From: Phoma sp. XZ068 | Taxonomy: Eukaryota; Ascomycota; Dothideomycetes; Pleosporales; Didymellaceae | Length of the DNA stretch: 64,000 nucleotides | NCBI GenBank assembly: GCA_004835665.1 | Contig: RBKR01000011.1 | Location: 124,001-188,000, forward strand | Direction of reading: 5' to 3' | In this document: positions 21,585-32,535 of the stretch, in pieces | Layout of the letters: each line of letters begins with the position of its first letter | How positions within the stretch are numbered: position 1 is the first letter of the stretch | Translations under genes and position numbers: made by a program | The notes under the pieces: generated by a model | Told to the model about the DNA's origin: nothing | Database searches by the model: none | Seen by the model: the letters and a program-made list of their open reading frames with translations, nothing else

Positions 21585-22535
21585 ATGGCAGCACTAGGAA
21601 CTGCTAAGACAGGGCGCTTAGGGTACGCATACTCTCCTAACCGCAACTAACTTGCTAACTGCTGTTACAGGGCGACAGTTCGCAACAGCGTTGTCGCAGT
21701 CGAGGTGGGTCCTGAGCGGGTGAAGCATTTCGTACACAAGGCCTTACTCGAGGAGCATTACGAATACTTCAAGAAGGCACTCAGAGGGCCATGGAAGGAA
21801 GCTGAGGAAAAGACCGTATGCCTTGACGATGTGGAGTGCAGCACCTGTAAGTCCACGGCCGACAGTTGCCGGTGAAGGACCCTGCTGATGTGTCCGTTCA
21901 TAGTTGGAGTGTTCGTTGACTGGCTTTACACCCGCAAGCTTCCAGTAGCGGATACGGAGTGGGTTGAGAAGGAGTATCGGCCAGACGAGGACGTCCAGTG
22001 GTACTCCGCCCTGCAAATTGCAATGATCAAAGCGTACGCGTTCGCCGACCGTATGTTGTCACCAGACGTCCGTCAAGCCATGGAATACAAGGTCATCGAC
22101 TACTTCATCGTTCTCAAGTGTGCGCCAAACTATGGAGCCATCATCCACGCATTCGCACATCTACCGCCCACAAGCCCGGTCTTAAGAGCAATGATGGATG
22201 CTCATTGCCGCGACTTTGAAGAGGGCATGGACACTGAGGAGAACGGCGAGTTGTATCTTCGTGCTCAGCTCCCGCTTACGTTCTTCATCGGCGTCATGCT
22301 GCGGTACGCAAAGCTCCTCAACTCAGAGAAAACGGTGAGGCTGGACCGATGCGACTATCATGATCATACGACGGACAATGAAGAGAAGGAATGTCGCAAG
22401 ACCGCACCTACGCCTCCGTGTGACATCTGCGAAGAACAGGATGACCACACTTCTGATGACAGCTCTGGTAATGACGATGATAGGTCTTTAGAGAGAAATT
22501 CAGACAGGGCTCGGTTGTATGACGATTTGGACTAG
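21585..22535 (+). CDS. BTB/POZ domain protein
   Basis: Three exons (21585-21622, 21671-21846, 21904-22535) give 281 residues. A fungal-type BTB domain covers about residues 14-90: VAVEVGPERVKHFVHKALLE, YFKKALRG, then VECSTFGVFVDWLYT, the last phrase joined across intron 2. A helical extension with AYAFADRML follows. The C-terminus is acidic with a CDICEEQDD patch. BTB proteins form dimers and often act as adaptors for Cul3 ubiquitin ligases; no second functional domain is visible, so the role is unknown. Intron positions match those of the damaged paralogue 1 kb downstream, showing a tandem duplication. Confidence 0.85.
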
Positions 22536-23537
22536 GCCTCAATGTTTGAATGGGACCGGTGGTTCCATGCGGGTGAAAGTGAGAGCTCACGAGAGAGCAA
22601 AACTTCGAAACAAACAGAGGCATCGGCGTGTCAGAATAAGAAAGAGCATCGCTCTTTCCGTCAAAGTTCAATAACGAGCGTCATCGTTGCAAAATCTTAG
22701 ATCGTTGAATTATTGAATGTAAAGTTGCAAATACCGTATGCGATACTTTTCTATCTTCGACATTACAGGAAGCTGTGACATAATACGTCCCTCGATCACA
22801 CGTCCACCTTCATGTGTTGTGGACGATCAAAGTCACTTTGTGGCAGACTTACAGCCTGCTGGTGAAGCAAATGCTAATAGATCTACCGTCTCTACAAGAC
22901 TTTCTTAAGTCTCTGTAAAGTTTCTCCTGCGAGATTTGCACTCTAAGGAGGTACAAGACTCATAGGTTATTTGAACTGTAGGAGGATAGCGTAGAAGGAC
23001 ACTAACACAAGTGTTGACTCTTGTTACAGTAAGGATAGCACTAAGGTACCCCTAAACTGCAATGGAACTGTGCAGGACCCCGAAGAGCCCCCTTTTAACA
23101 CAAACTCTGCATTCTGAGGTAGTGCCGCCACATATAATGCATAGCTGAAACATCCATAGAATCCCTTAGGAGGTCAAGAACAAAAGGGAATACTTATCGT
23201 CTACAGTGACATTGAATAATTTCAACCAATGGTCCAATCAGACAGTATCTTGCGTAAGAATAGTTTCCCCATTCAGTAGTGCTACCTTTACTTGTACCTT
23301 TACTTGCACTACTCTTGCCTCATAGTTAAGCTCTTTCTACTTAAATTCAGGATACAACTGGTTCCCTAACTTACATCTTACATCAAATCAACCGTGGAGT
23401 TGATATTCTCACCACCATAGCCTTCTACCCGGGCTTTTCCTTCTCGATTTCAGCCACCTCTGATTCCAGGTTCCAAACACGAAGGCAAATTTCAGAACAT
23501 CACTACTTCCTCATAACTGCGGGGACTTACACACAAT
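22536..23537. other. Intergenic region between BTB paralogues
   Basis: About 1 kb of lower-GC DNA. No frame with recognisable coding content, no further BTB fragment noticed. The last 150 bases are C/T-rich and resemble the leader of the upstream paralogue. Confidence 0.5.
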
Positions 23538-24333
23538 ATGGAGACACAGCAGCATCGTCTGAGGTATGGACTACGTCCTTATCAATCGCGAAAATGTCGC
23601 TGACCAATCTAACAGCATCGCGGCTCGCGACGGCTCAATGATGTCAGTCATCCTAACTCCTCAGAATAAAGAGTACAGAATTCATGAGTTGCTGTTGACT
23701 GCAGAGTCTGAGTACTTCGAAGATAACGTGGACGGAGGCCTCAGCGATACAGGGGACCACATTCTTCGGCTTAAGGACGTGGAACGCGAAACTTGCAAGT
23801 CCACGACGAGGAATTATGCACTACGACAAAAAGCTGACCAAATTGCAGTCGATCTCTTTCTAAGCTGGATCTATACAGACGAAGTACCCGACATCGCTGC
23901 TGGCGGGACCAAACAAATTCGAGCATGGGAGACGTCCATCGTAAAAGCATACGCGTTCGGCCACAAAATTCAAGCCATCTGATTTAAGGGCGCCTTGCTG
24001 CAGAGTCTCGTTGAGTATTTCGTATTACCTGGAAATGGTGGTGTACCGTTGTTCGAGACCATCACGATCGCTTTCACACATCTGCCCAAAGACGACGTAC
24101 TGTGCCGATTATTGGTGGACGTTCATTGTCGCGGCTACGACCCCGACCACGATGACAGTCGGGAGCTCAAGGACCGCAAGAATCTTCCGCACGAGTTCTT
24201 GCTGCAAGTTATGATACGTTACGGAATGGCCTGCAACTGTATCTTCGAGAAGGAGCTCGATGTGGATGATTATGAGATTGGCGAAAGCAGTGACGGAGAG
24301 GAGGGGAGCGGAGCAGTAGAGAAATCGAACTAA
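23538..24333 (+). pseudogene. BTB/POZ paralogue interrupted by in-frame TGA
   Basis: Exons 23538-23563, 23616-23794 and 23849-24333 reproduce the intron positions of the intact paralogue. The BTB core is clear: DGSMMSVILTPQNKEYRIHE, LLLTAESEYFEDNVDG, then FDLFLSWIYT. Intron 2 begins GCAAGT rather than GTAAGT, a GC-AG intron with CTGAC branch and TTGCAG acceptor; unspliced it stays open because it is 54 nt. After AYAFGHKIQAI the codon at 23980-23982 is TGA, then the same frame continues FKGALLQSLVEYF for another 117 codons with family-like sequence (LPHEFLLQVMIRYG). The stop lines up without gap against an Asp in the intact copy. Either a recent nonsense pseudogene, a truncated BTB-only product of about 129 residues, or an assembly error. 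Confidence 0.75.
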
Positions 24334-25259
24334 AGGCACCGCATCACGAACATGCAATTTGCCTGCATATCAACAGTACGTTCGAGCAAGAGTGCAGCAA
24401 TAAAGCCCAACGAGCTTACTCGTCTCTTTACCACCAATGTAGCCAGCATAAAACTAAGGATAGCAATAAAAGCTAGCAATACACATTTAGCTGTCCCACT
24501 CAGTAGTCGTAATTTCCTTTCTGTTCCATTTCACCACGCACCGACGTTTAATTCCAGTAACAAGCCCACTAACAACAAGCCATAGCTACCCACGCAACCG
24601 TCCTACCAGGGGATGAAGACATCTAAACCGAAAGAGAGTCAGCTAACATCATAGGCCAGGGACAGAGTCACGACATAACGATATCGAAAGCTATCCTATC
24701 CAATGCCGTCTTCATACCACCACCTCTCCGTCGAAACTGCACGCATACGACAATGGCTTCCTACACTGGTGGGAACCTGCCTGCAATCTCTGGGTCTTGA
24801 ACTCATGCTCGATGCGCTTGACTAGTTCCGCGAAAATGCCAGAACAGAACAAAATTTCCAGCTTCCCACTTACTTACCTTTTGGAGGTCGTGTTGCGGTA
24901 CCTCCGGGTCATACTATGTCGTACGAGGGACCTATTGGACCCTTCCGAGAACGCTGAGCACACAACGGTGATGGGACATACCATCTTTCAGCATCTCCGC
25001 GATTGAGATAACAGGCACACGTAGGAAGCGCACGAGTAGAACTCCCCCCAAAGCAGATGAGGCAAGGAAACAGCAAGGCCGATCGAATGAGAACGTGCAT
25101 TGTATTCAATGCTATGCCATCCACTGATCTGATACTCAACCAATGCTACCTTACATACCATATATGTTGCAGTATAACTCCTCTGTACTCCTATGTCACA
25201 CTCATACTCCAAAAACTATGCATGTACAGTCGAAATCGCAAATCTCAGGCGCGGGAACT
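24334..25259. other. Intergenic region with a possible BTB remnant
   Basis: Mostly unrecognised, but at about 24790-24925 the plus strand encodes FPLTYLLEVVLRYL, which resembles QLPLTFFIGVMLRYA and LPHEFLLQVMIRYG of the two BTB paralogues. Just upstream, in another frame, lies LELMLDALD-stop-FRENA, resembling the segment before that motif in the paralogues. This suggests a frameshifted third copy. Evidence is short matches only. Confidence 0.3.
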
Positions 25260-26706
25260 TCAATCAATGCCCTCATCGTGTCGACGGAGAAGCTCTTCGT
25301 CGTATTCCATACGGTTGATACGCTTCTTGGTGAACTCAAATGCAGTAAAGAAAATGGCGTTGACTACGCAGGATCGAGACATGGAAACTCCCAGACCTGT
25401 TGAAGGTTAGCTGGCTAGGGGATAGTGAGAGTTCAGTGAGACGCACCTCGATACATCCTTGGGTTAAGAAATTGGATTTTGGGCCTTGTCTGCTTGTCTT
25501 TCCCTCCCACTAGGCAGTTGCGCTGGTAGATACTCTTCGCCGTGTCAATAGGGAAGATCTGATGGGGCATTAGCAATCTGACACGTATCTCTATGCTGTC
25601 ATTTGACTTACGCAGGCCCAACTGACAAGTCCACAGAGTCCTCCAGCGATCACAACAGCTAGAGGATGCGTGGGTGAGGTCCCTCGTGCGTTGGCCAGGA
25701 TTTGCTTCACGCTTTCATACGTGACAAAGTATATCCCGGTCCCGATTGAGTCTCGTACTGCAACCTGTTAGTCCTCGCCTTTGAAAGCTTATCCAGTGTT
25801 CTTACGTAGGTGCAAGTGGAAGCCAGAATACAAGCCGGTCCAGCCTCGATGTCTGACCAAGTTCTGAGCGGTCTTCAAGGTCCCAAGATTCTGATAGCTC
25901 TTCCGTATAGCATCGTTTTGTTTACAGCCGTCGTTGCGGTCAGCCATCAGCACAGAGATCTGGGCGCTCAGCTTCGTCAACTCGAAAGGGCCTATATACA
26001 TATCAGCCGGCATATCGAAATGTAAAGCTCATTCAACGCACAGGCAATCGCTGTGATTATAGCGCCAGCAGTCGCTCCTGCAAGGCCGAAGCATGATATT
26101 GTCGATACTGTAGGCCATGCACCCTTCGTATTCGCAATGACAAGTGGAGAGCTTCCGGTAGCTTGATATATCCAGTCATCGATGGTGTATTTGGAACGCT
26201 GGTAGATCGAAAAGGATACGGTTCGAACGAGGGTGATGCTGGCTAGAGGAGACCAAACGCCTGTCACGGGAATTGTCAGATATACGCCCAAATCGACACA
26301 TTGCTTTGTGAAGCCATACCTCGCCAGAATCCATGCAATCCCTCTGTTTGATATGTGTGGCGCACGCAGTCGCTGAAAGAGTTGAACTTGTAGCTGTCAA
26401 GAGGTCAGCGGCGCTATTTTAAAGCCGTGGTGTGCACATACGCTTGGAGGCGTGTCTTTACAGAATCGAGAGGATACTAGGAGCTGTCAGCAAGAATGCC
26501 TCTATGATGTCTCTCCTGTAGGCGAAGCGTACTGCGACAACTGTTGACAGCAAGCTGCTGGAGCTTGCTGCGACCTCGGTCCTATATCTCTTGGTCCATC
26601 GTTTGGCCTGCTCGCTGCGCAACACAGCTCGTGATACGTCCGTGAGGTCGCGCGGCGGGGCGGTGATGGCATCGAGTTGCTGTCTTCTCCCCTCCTGCTC
26701 GGGCAT
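25260..26706 (-). CDS. Mitochondrial carrier family transporter (SLC25-like)
   Basis: Eight exons on the complement (26706-26533, 26476-26442, 26393-26320, 26260-26042, 25991-25806, 25757-25612, 25558-25447, 25396-25260) give 360 residues. Three carrier repeats are visible by their signatures: YPLDSVKTRLQAY (about residue 59), a divergent ACPFELTKL (about 167) and FPIDTAKSIYQ (about 280), with GFWRG and GLYSGFHLHLLR between them. The N-terminal TKRYRTEVAASSSSLLST precedes helix 1. These transporters exchange metabolites across the mitochondrial inner membrane, or rarely the peroxisomal one; the substrate cannot be told from sequence. The start at 26706 gives MPEQEGRRQQ. Open sequence further upstream to about 26961 hints at a longer N-terminus that I could not connect by credible splice sites. 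Seven introns of 48-59 nt all keep frame. Confidence 0.9.
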
Positions 26707-27710
26707 ACTGGCTATCGCTAGCTGTGGAAGACGCGGCGTCTTCCTACGGCAATCGCGACTGGGCCAGTAGCCGGGCAAGCTCCATCAAGACCGTCGGGAG
26801 GTCAGGTTGATATAGGCGATGGGGACTGCGCGACGGCGGAAGAGGGTTTTGTTTGTATGGCTGCGAGGGCGTGGTGGGTGACAATGGCGTACGTTTGACT
26901 GAGCTGCGTATTGAGTTGGGGGAGCACGATGATGCTCTGGTGGGGTCAAGCTCTCGTGCATCCAAGAGCACCGAAACGCCCTAAATTATTGTCATTGGCT
27001 ATAGCGCCATGATCTACCCAACTACATGTCTCTTGACCGGACGTCTCAAATCGCTCATGCAATACACTGCGCACTTCTCCGACAGCTACTCATACATGGA
27101 CTTGCATCTTCAAACACAATTGCTGCCCCAGGCACATAGCGATGTCCGACTTGGTTGATTACAGTACGACAGCTGTGGTCAAATGCGGGGTCTTCCAATC
27201 ATTGAGCATGTGAAGAGCTCTCGAAGTATAGCTCCGACGAATCAAAATTTGGCCAAAACATTGCAACGACACATAGAATGACACGCTTTTAATTTGGTCC
27301 GCCACACTCCTGTACTTCAGTCCTGTGTGCGACACATCTTTATCGATGTCTTGCAGCTTCAGTGAGTGTGATGCTTGCTGCCGAAGGTTGGTGCAGAGCT
27401 GTCGTGCATGGCAAGGGCTGCCGGCCGCGGAGGCCCAAGCACCAACCATGGAACCGTGGTAGCCGCAGCACCTCCAGATGGTTTGTACCATCATGTCATC
27501 TCCGCGTGATTGCGGTGCCAAGTCTGATACCGACGAGAGGACCACAGATCAACTACACGTGGCAATCTTCCTTACCCTCATTGCTTTGCATAGCTTATTA
27601 ACGCAGCTCTCGCTATTGAGTGGAGAACACATAATGCTGACTCGAACGCCTCAACGCCTGATCGCCTGGGAAATATTTTGTAGGCACCTACAACACATTG
27701 CGTTGCTGCA
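26707..27710. other. Intergenic region, no supported gene
   Basis: Promoter side of the mitochondrial carrier and 3' side of the small coiled-coil gene, both minus strand. The part nearest the carrier (26744-26971) has a Pro/Ser-rich minus-strand frame that may be an unresolved N-terminal exon. The rest shows no recognisable coding content. Confidence 0.4.
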
Positions 27711-28190
27711 TCAATCCTTCTTGCCAATAATCCTGCGTAGCTCTTCTTCATCCTTAGATCTCTCCGTATGCAGCTTCTCTGCATCTGCATCCTTCTTCTT
27801 TTTGTTGCTCGAGAAGCTTCCAACCAGCGCTTCTTTCAAGGTACTATTGTCGTTATCCAGACGTTCCAGCTGCCCATGCCGTCTTAAGCTCTCCTTGTGC
27901 CAGCTGATCTGTCCTCCATCTGCTTCCCTGTGTTTCTGAGCGTTCAACTTGGCGGCGCGTATCGATGTCCTTGCGTAGACGAAGAGGAGGGCTGCCATCG
28001 TGAGAGCAGCCAAGGGCGCCATAACGGTCTGCCCAGGTCAATTGCTGAGCTTCCCTTACTATACGCTACTCACCCTGCCATTGATGATACCGCCACCTCG
28101 GGTGAGGCGGGCTGGGGCAGTTTTCGAGTGTGGCTTCGAGCTCTCGTTCATGCCATCAGGCCCTTTCGGCGTGGATAATCTTCCACCCAT
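27711..28190 (-). CDS. Small membrane-anchored coiled-coil protein
   Basis: Two exons on the complement (28190-28074 and 28028-27711; 45-nt intron) give 144 residues. The N-terminal 39 residues are basic and polar (MGGRLSTPKGPDGMNESS, then LTRGGGIINGR). The intron joins in phase 0 to a single hydrophobic segment (MAPLAALTMAALLFVYARTS), followed by a basic amphipathic helix (IRAAKLNAQKHREADGGQIS), a Lys-rich patch SSNKKKKD and a charged C-terminal helix ending RRIIGKKD. It resembles small fungal proteins of mitochondrial or ER membranes, but I do not recognise a named family. It is divergent from glutathione reductase, 555 bp apart. Confidence 0.75.
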
Positions 28191-28745
28191 GTTGTTGCTA
28201 GACGTGTGTTGTTGCTGGTCGTGTGTTCCTACAGGTGTCGTATGACCGCTCTACAAAGGCAATCAAAGACGTAAAGTGTATTAGCTGTCAATTTGACGCA
28301 TGCGTTTGCTACCGCAATCGTCGCAGGTTGTCGTGCGCGCAGAGTTTGTGGAACTCGTTGTGCGATCATACGAGTTGTTCTGGAGCTCCACTGAGAATCG
28401 ATGAGGTCAAGGCGGTGCAGCTATCGAGAACGGCCTAGCGTCATGCACGCCCTCCGTAATGGGTCCGTCGATGCTTCCGTCATCGCCATCTCGAAAAAGT
28501 CAATTCCCACACATTCCGCGTTCTAAGTCGCGCAGCGCGTTGTATGGTGACAGAAGAGGTCCCTTTGTCAACATTCGTTCGTTCACCTTCTAGACCACAC
28601 ATTCGCTGGCCGCTCACCAACCAGTGAAGCCTTTCTGCATTTGGAACACCGGACGAATAGGCTTACTAAAGGCCAATTGCAAATCCGAGTCTAGCTATCC
28701 TTGCGTCATCTTATAAGCTGCAGCGGTACCCCACTTCCTGCATTA
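28191..28745. promoter_or_regulatory. Divergent intergenic region upstream of glutathione reductase
   Basis: 555 bp between the minus-strand small coiled-coil gene and the plus-strand reductase; it must hold the promoters of both. No further gene is supported. I saw no unambiguous AP-1-type TGACTAA element, so oxidative regulation of the reductase is not shown by the sequence. Confidence 0.4.
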
Positions 28746-30513
28746 ATGCGTAGAACAGTTGTTTGTAGGCTACGAGCTCACACATTGAGTCTCTCGCGTA
28801 GTGCCCCTCCCACGAGCCTCCTCCCACGGTCCCGCTTTCAAGCTACTGCCAAAGTAACACTGGCTTCTGCACGTCTGTCAAACCTGACATCCCACTTCTC
28901 CACCTCTACAGTCAAGATGGCTCCCGTCAACACCACAGAAGAGGCAGACTACCTCGTCCTCGGTATCGGTAGCGGAGGTATCGCCTCTGCACGACGAGCT
29001 GCGAAGCACGGCGCAAAGGTCATCGCCGTCGAATCGAAGCGCTACGGCGGCACCTGCGTCAACGTTGGTTGTGTACCCAAGAAGGTTACATGGAACGCTG
29101 CGGCGATCGCAGAGACCTTCAGGGATGGCAAGGCATACGGCTTCCAGGTCAACGAGCAGCCTTCGTTTGACTGGCCTTACTTCAAGAACAAGCGCGATGC
29201 TTACGTCAAGCGCTTGAACGGCATCTACGAGAGGAACCTCGACAAGGACGAGATCACGCACATCAAGGGACGTGCAAGGTTCGTTGCCAAGAACGAGGTC
29301 GAGATTGCGCTCGAGAACGGAGGCACGCAGCGTGTCAAGGCGAAGCACATCCTCATCGCGACCGGCGGCCGACCGAAGAAGCCTGACATTCCTGGCCAGG
29401 AGCTCACCATCGACAGCGATGGCTTCTTCGACCTCGAGCAGCAGCCCAAGAGCATCGCAACGAGCGGCGCAGGGTACATTGGCGTTGAGATGACCGGTAT
29501 GCTGCACGCACTGGGCACCAAGACCCATTTCTTCATCCGTGGTGAGACACTCCTGCGAACATTCGACCCTATGATTCAGGACGCCGTCACAAAGGAGTAC
29601 GAGCGTCAGGGCATCAACTTGTATAAGGGCACAGCGATCACCAAGGTCGAGGACATTGGCAACGGTTTGAAGCGTGTAACCTACCAGGACAGGGAGTCGA
29701 AGAAGGAGTCCACCGTCGAAGTCGAAGCCGTACTCTTCGCCACTGGCCGCGAACCCGAAATCGAGGACCTTCACATCAAGGACTTTGGCATCAAGCTCAG
29801 CGAGAAGAACCACATTGTCACTGACGACTTCCAAAACACCTCCATCGAGAACGTCTACGCCATCGGCGATGTTTGCGATCGCGGCCACGAGCTGACTCCC
29901 GTCGCTATCGCCGCCGGTCGCCGTCTCTCCGACCGTCTGTTCGGCGGCAAAAAGGATGCCCACCTTGTCTACGAGAACATTCCTAGTGTCGTCTTCGCTC
30001 ACCCTGAGATCGGTTCCATCGGTCTGACTGAGCCAGAAGCGCGCCAGAAGTTCGGCGACAAGGTCAAGGTCTACAAGGCTGAATTCACGGCTATGTATTT
30101 CGCCATGATGGAGCCTGAGGAGAAGCAAGCCACGGCTTACAAGATCATCTGCGTTGGCCCGGAGGAGAAGGTCGTTGGTCTGCACATCTTGGGTCAGGGC
30201 AGCAGTGAGATCTTACAGGGTTTCGGTGTGGCGATCAAGATGGGTGCGACAAAGCAGGACTTTGATAACTGTGTTGTAAGTGTGACCCTCTCTGCCGGGT
30301 TATTCCCTTCCCGTAGCCACGTGGGCCATGTGCCGTGTTGGCAGGCAAGCCAGCCGTCTGGCAATGCCGCGCCAGACTCGAGTTCAAGCACAGCACGGCC
30401 GTGATTTGCGGGGAAGCGAACTTGGCGATTGTACTGCGTTGCATGACCTTTGCTAACTGATTCTGTAGGCTATCCATCCCGTCTCTGCTGAGGAGCTGGT
30501 TACCATGACCTAA
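28746..30513 (+). CDS. GLR1: Glutathione reductase (NADPH)
   Basis: Two exons (28746-30275, 30469-30513) give 524 residues. The FAD-binding GIGSGGIASARRAAKHG, redox-active disulfide GGTCVNVGCVPKK, NADPH-domain GAGYIGVE, second FAD motif IGDVCDRG and dimer-interface IHPVSAEELVTM are present. The enzyme keeps glutathione reduced using NADPH in cytosol and mitochondria. From the upstream ATG the first 57 residues are Arg/Ser/Thr/Leu-rich with almost no acidic residues, as in a mitochondrial presequence. The second ATG at 28917, in a strong AAGATGGCT context, would give a 467-residue cytosolic form of normal length. The last intron is 193 nt, far longer than others here, and the final 14 residues, holding the active-site HPxSxEE, lie in the tiny last exon. 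Confidence 0.96.
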
Positions 30514-32535
30514 ACTCTTTTCCTTAGCGTGCATATATCTAGCATGTAAGAGGTAGATTAGGCGTCCAAACAAGACGAACATGTGTAGATGAACGCATTT
30601 CTCAATTTCACTGCAATTTGACTGGTGCAGAAGATATACACACCATCGTCGACAACCCATTCCCATATTTATATCCGTCTGTGGGTGCCATGTGTACAAG
30701 CCCTTGAGTATACAAGCCCAGACATTCATGCCCTCAAAACAAGCTTTCACATATACCGTGCCACTCCATCCCTAACCGCTGCACACGACACCCAGCCCTC
30801 GTCCCTTCGTCTGCCGACATGAACGCTGCGAAAAAAAAGCAATTACCGACCCTGCATAAGGCACGCGCTTTCCCCGCGCTTCGCTTGCAACCGACGTTTC
30901 GACCTATGCACGCAATATTGCTCTATCTGCGGGTCGAACATTGCGATATCGCCAGCTCATTCAACCAGTGGGTGTGCTAAACCGCATGCCTACCCAATTG
31001 GGAAGACTCATATAGATGGTAGCACTGCACCAAGCATCCAGACGCTCTTTACTATAGACATGGTTTCCTTTATACATATCCTTCTATACATCTAGACGCA
31101 CACCTATATGCCCTTCCAGAAGCCCCAGCGATCGCCTACTCGCTGATCAGACAGCCCTACCATTTCCCTCCTTCGAAGCACCATCACGGACTCTAATCTT
31201 CCGCTTCGCTTGCGTGCTAGCCCTGGCCCTCACCGACCCTGTTGATCACTGCCGCTTTGTCCAGACCCCGCGTGGCCCACGGGGGGTTCCAGCGCAGGGA
31301 CGATTGTGGCTCGATCCGGTGAGGTGCAGAATCGTTCCTGGGGCATGAGAAGGGGTCTTGTTCTTGAATGTGTCGTGCGGCAAGCACAGGGCGAGACAGG
31401 GTGTATGTATATGTCCTAGGTAGTTTGTGCCTGGCACACTGTTTTAGACTGCTCTGGATCTCTTGGGAAAGATGGGTAGAGCCGAATCAAAGTCGCACAT
31501 AGTACACTATCGTACTGCAGTGAAGCACGAGGTGCGTGACGGGTTGTGCGCAGGGCCCACGGTCCGATGTGAACACCCACTTCGCAAGCCCATCATCTCC
31601 GGTTCCTGCGCAGCATTGCCGTGACAATCTCAATCTCGCGCATACGTCTCACATGGCACATGCACCTCATCTCAAGCAACCGTCTCCTTGCACTGCTCGC
31701 ACTCGTCTTCGCAACCAGATAACCCGTTGTCGCTAAGCGAACGCCGGCACGTCAGCGCTGGGCGTCCGGGGTGTTGAAACCGGGGTGCTTGGTCGAGAAG
31801 ATCTGGGGTCGGCCGCGCACTTTCACAAAGCGTTGACCGTTGTTGTCAGGGCAAGGATATCGCTCCTTCCTTTCGCCCAGGTCGACCACACTCATGACTG
31901 ATGGTCTAGCTCCATCCGGCAACATCCGCGGCCGGGCCGGTTGCGCTGCTTTTGTGGGTAGCAGGCCCGTCCTTGATTCGAGCTCCATGAATAACCATAA
32001 TACGAACTGTGGAGGAGTGTGTGGAGATCATCAATAAGATGCCACATGTGGGCTGTGCCCTTGTACCTAGGTACCCGTGGTTTGCTCATGATGAGCTTAT
32101 TTGAAGGATGAGGTTGCAGTACTAGCAACACCGGTGTGCGTAGGTACAGGAAGTACTTTGCCACGGCAGGTGCTGCAAGGTAATGATATTCTCTCATTAT
32201 ACAAATACAATATAGTATGTGGTATGTAGCGGGGGCGATCACTATGATCGTTTTTCTTATACGTGATCCAATGATGCGTGTCGATAGTCCATGCACCTGC
32301 TTCCAGAACCCCTAAGCGCCTCGCTGCTCTCCGAAAATTCATAACGATATCTGGTCTTTTATCCATCGTGTGGTATCCTACCCAAAGAGGTGGTTTAGCT
32401 TTCAAAGCTATTACAATATATACTGAAGTGAAGTGATGATGAAATGTGGACATCGATTTGATGTGACAGAGACCTGGTGTGATGTACCGCGGCAGTTGTC
32501 GCGGAGGTGTCTCCATTTCAGGCAGCTGGGAGAAA
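30514..32535. other. 2-kb intergenic region, one weak small ORF
   Basis: Contains the 3' UTR of glutathione reductase, an unrecognised stretch at 30900-31700 and the small minus-strand frame described separately (31752-31988). No domain, RNA gene or repeat was identified elsewhere. Confidence 0.45.
31752..31988 (-). CDS. Possible small hypothetical protein
   Basis: A 78-codon ATG-initiated frame. The second half is strikingly protein-like: VVDLGERKERYPCPDNNGQR, FVKVRGRPQIF, STKHPGFNTPDAQR, with basic residues and few low-complexity features. No homologous family comes to mind, there is no signal peptide, and an upstream exon could exist beyond 31988. Could be the last exon of a short gene or a chance frame. 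Confidence 0.25.
   Translation of the reverse strand: MELESRTGLLPTKAAQPARPRMLPDGARPSVMSVVDLGERKERYPCPDNNGQRFVKVRGRPQIFSTKHPGFNTPDAQR

Noticed and set aside
28878..30185. 435-codon open frame antisense to glutathione reductase
   Set aside because: It mirrors the codon bias of the sense gene, is Leu/Asp/Val-rich without domains, and the sense frame is unambiguous.
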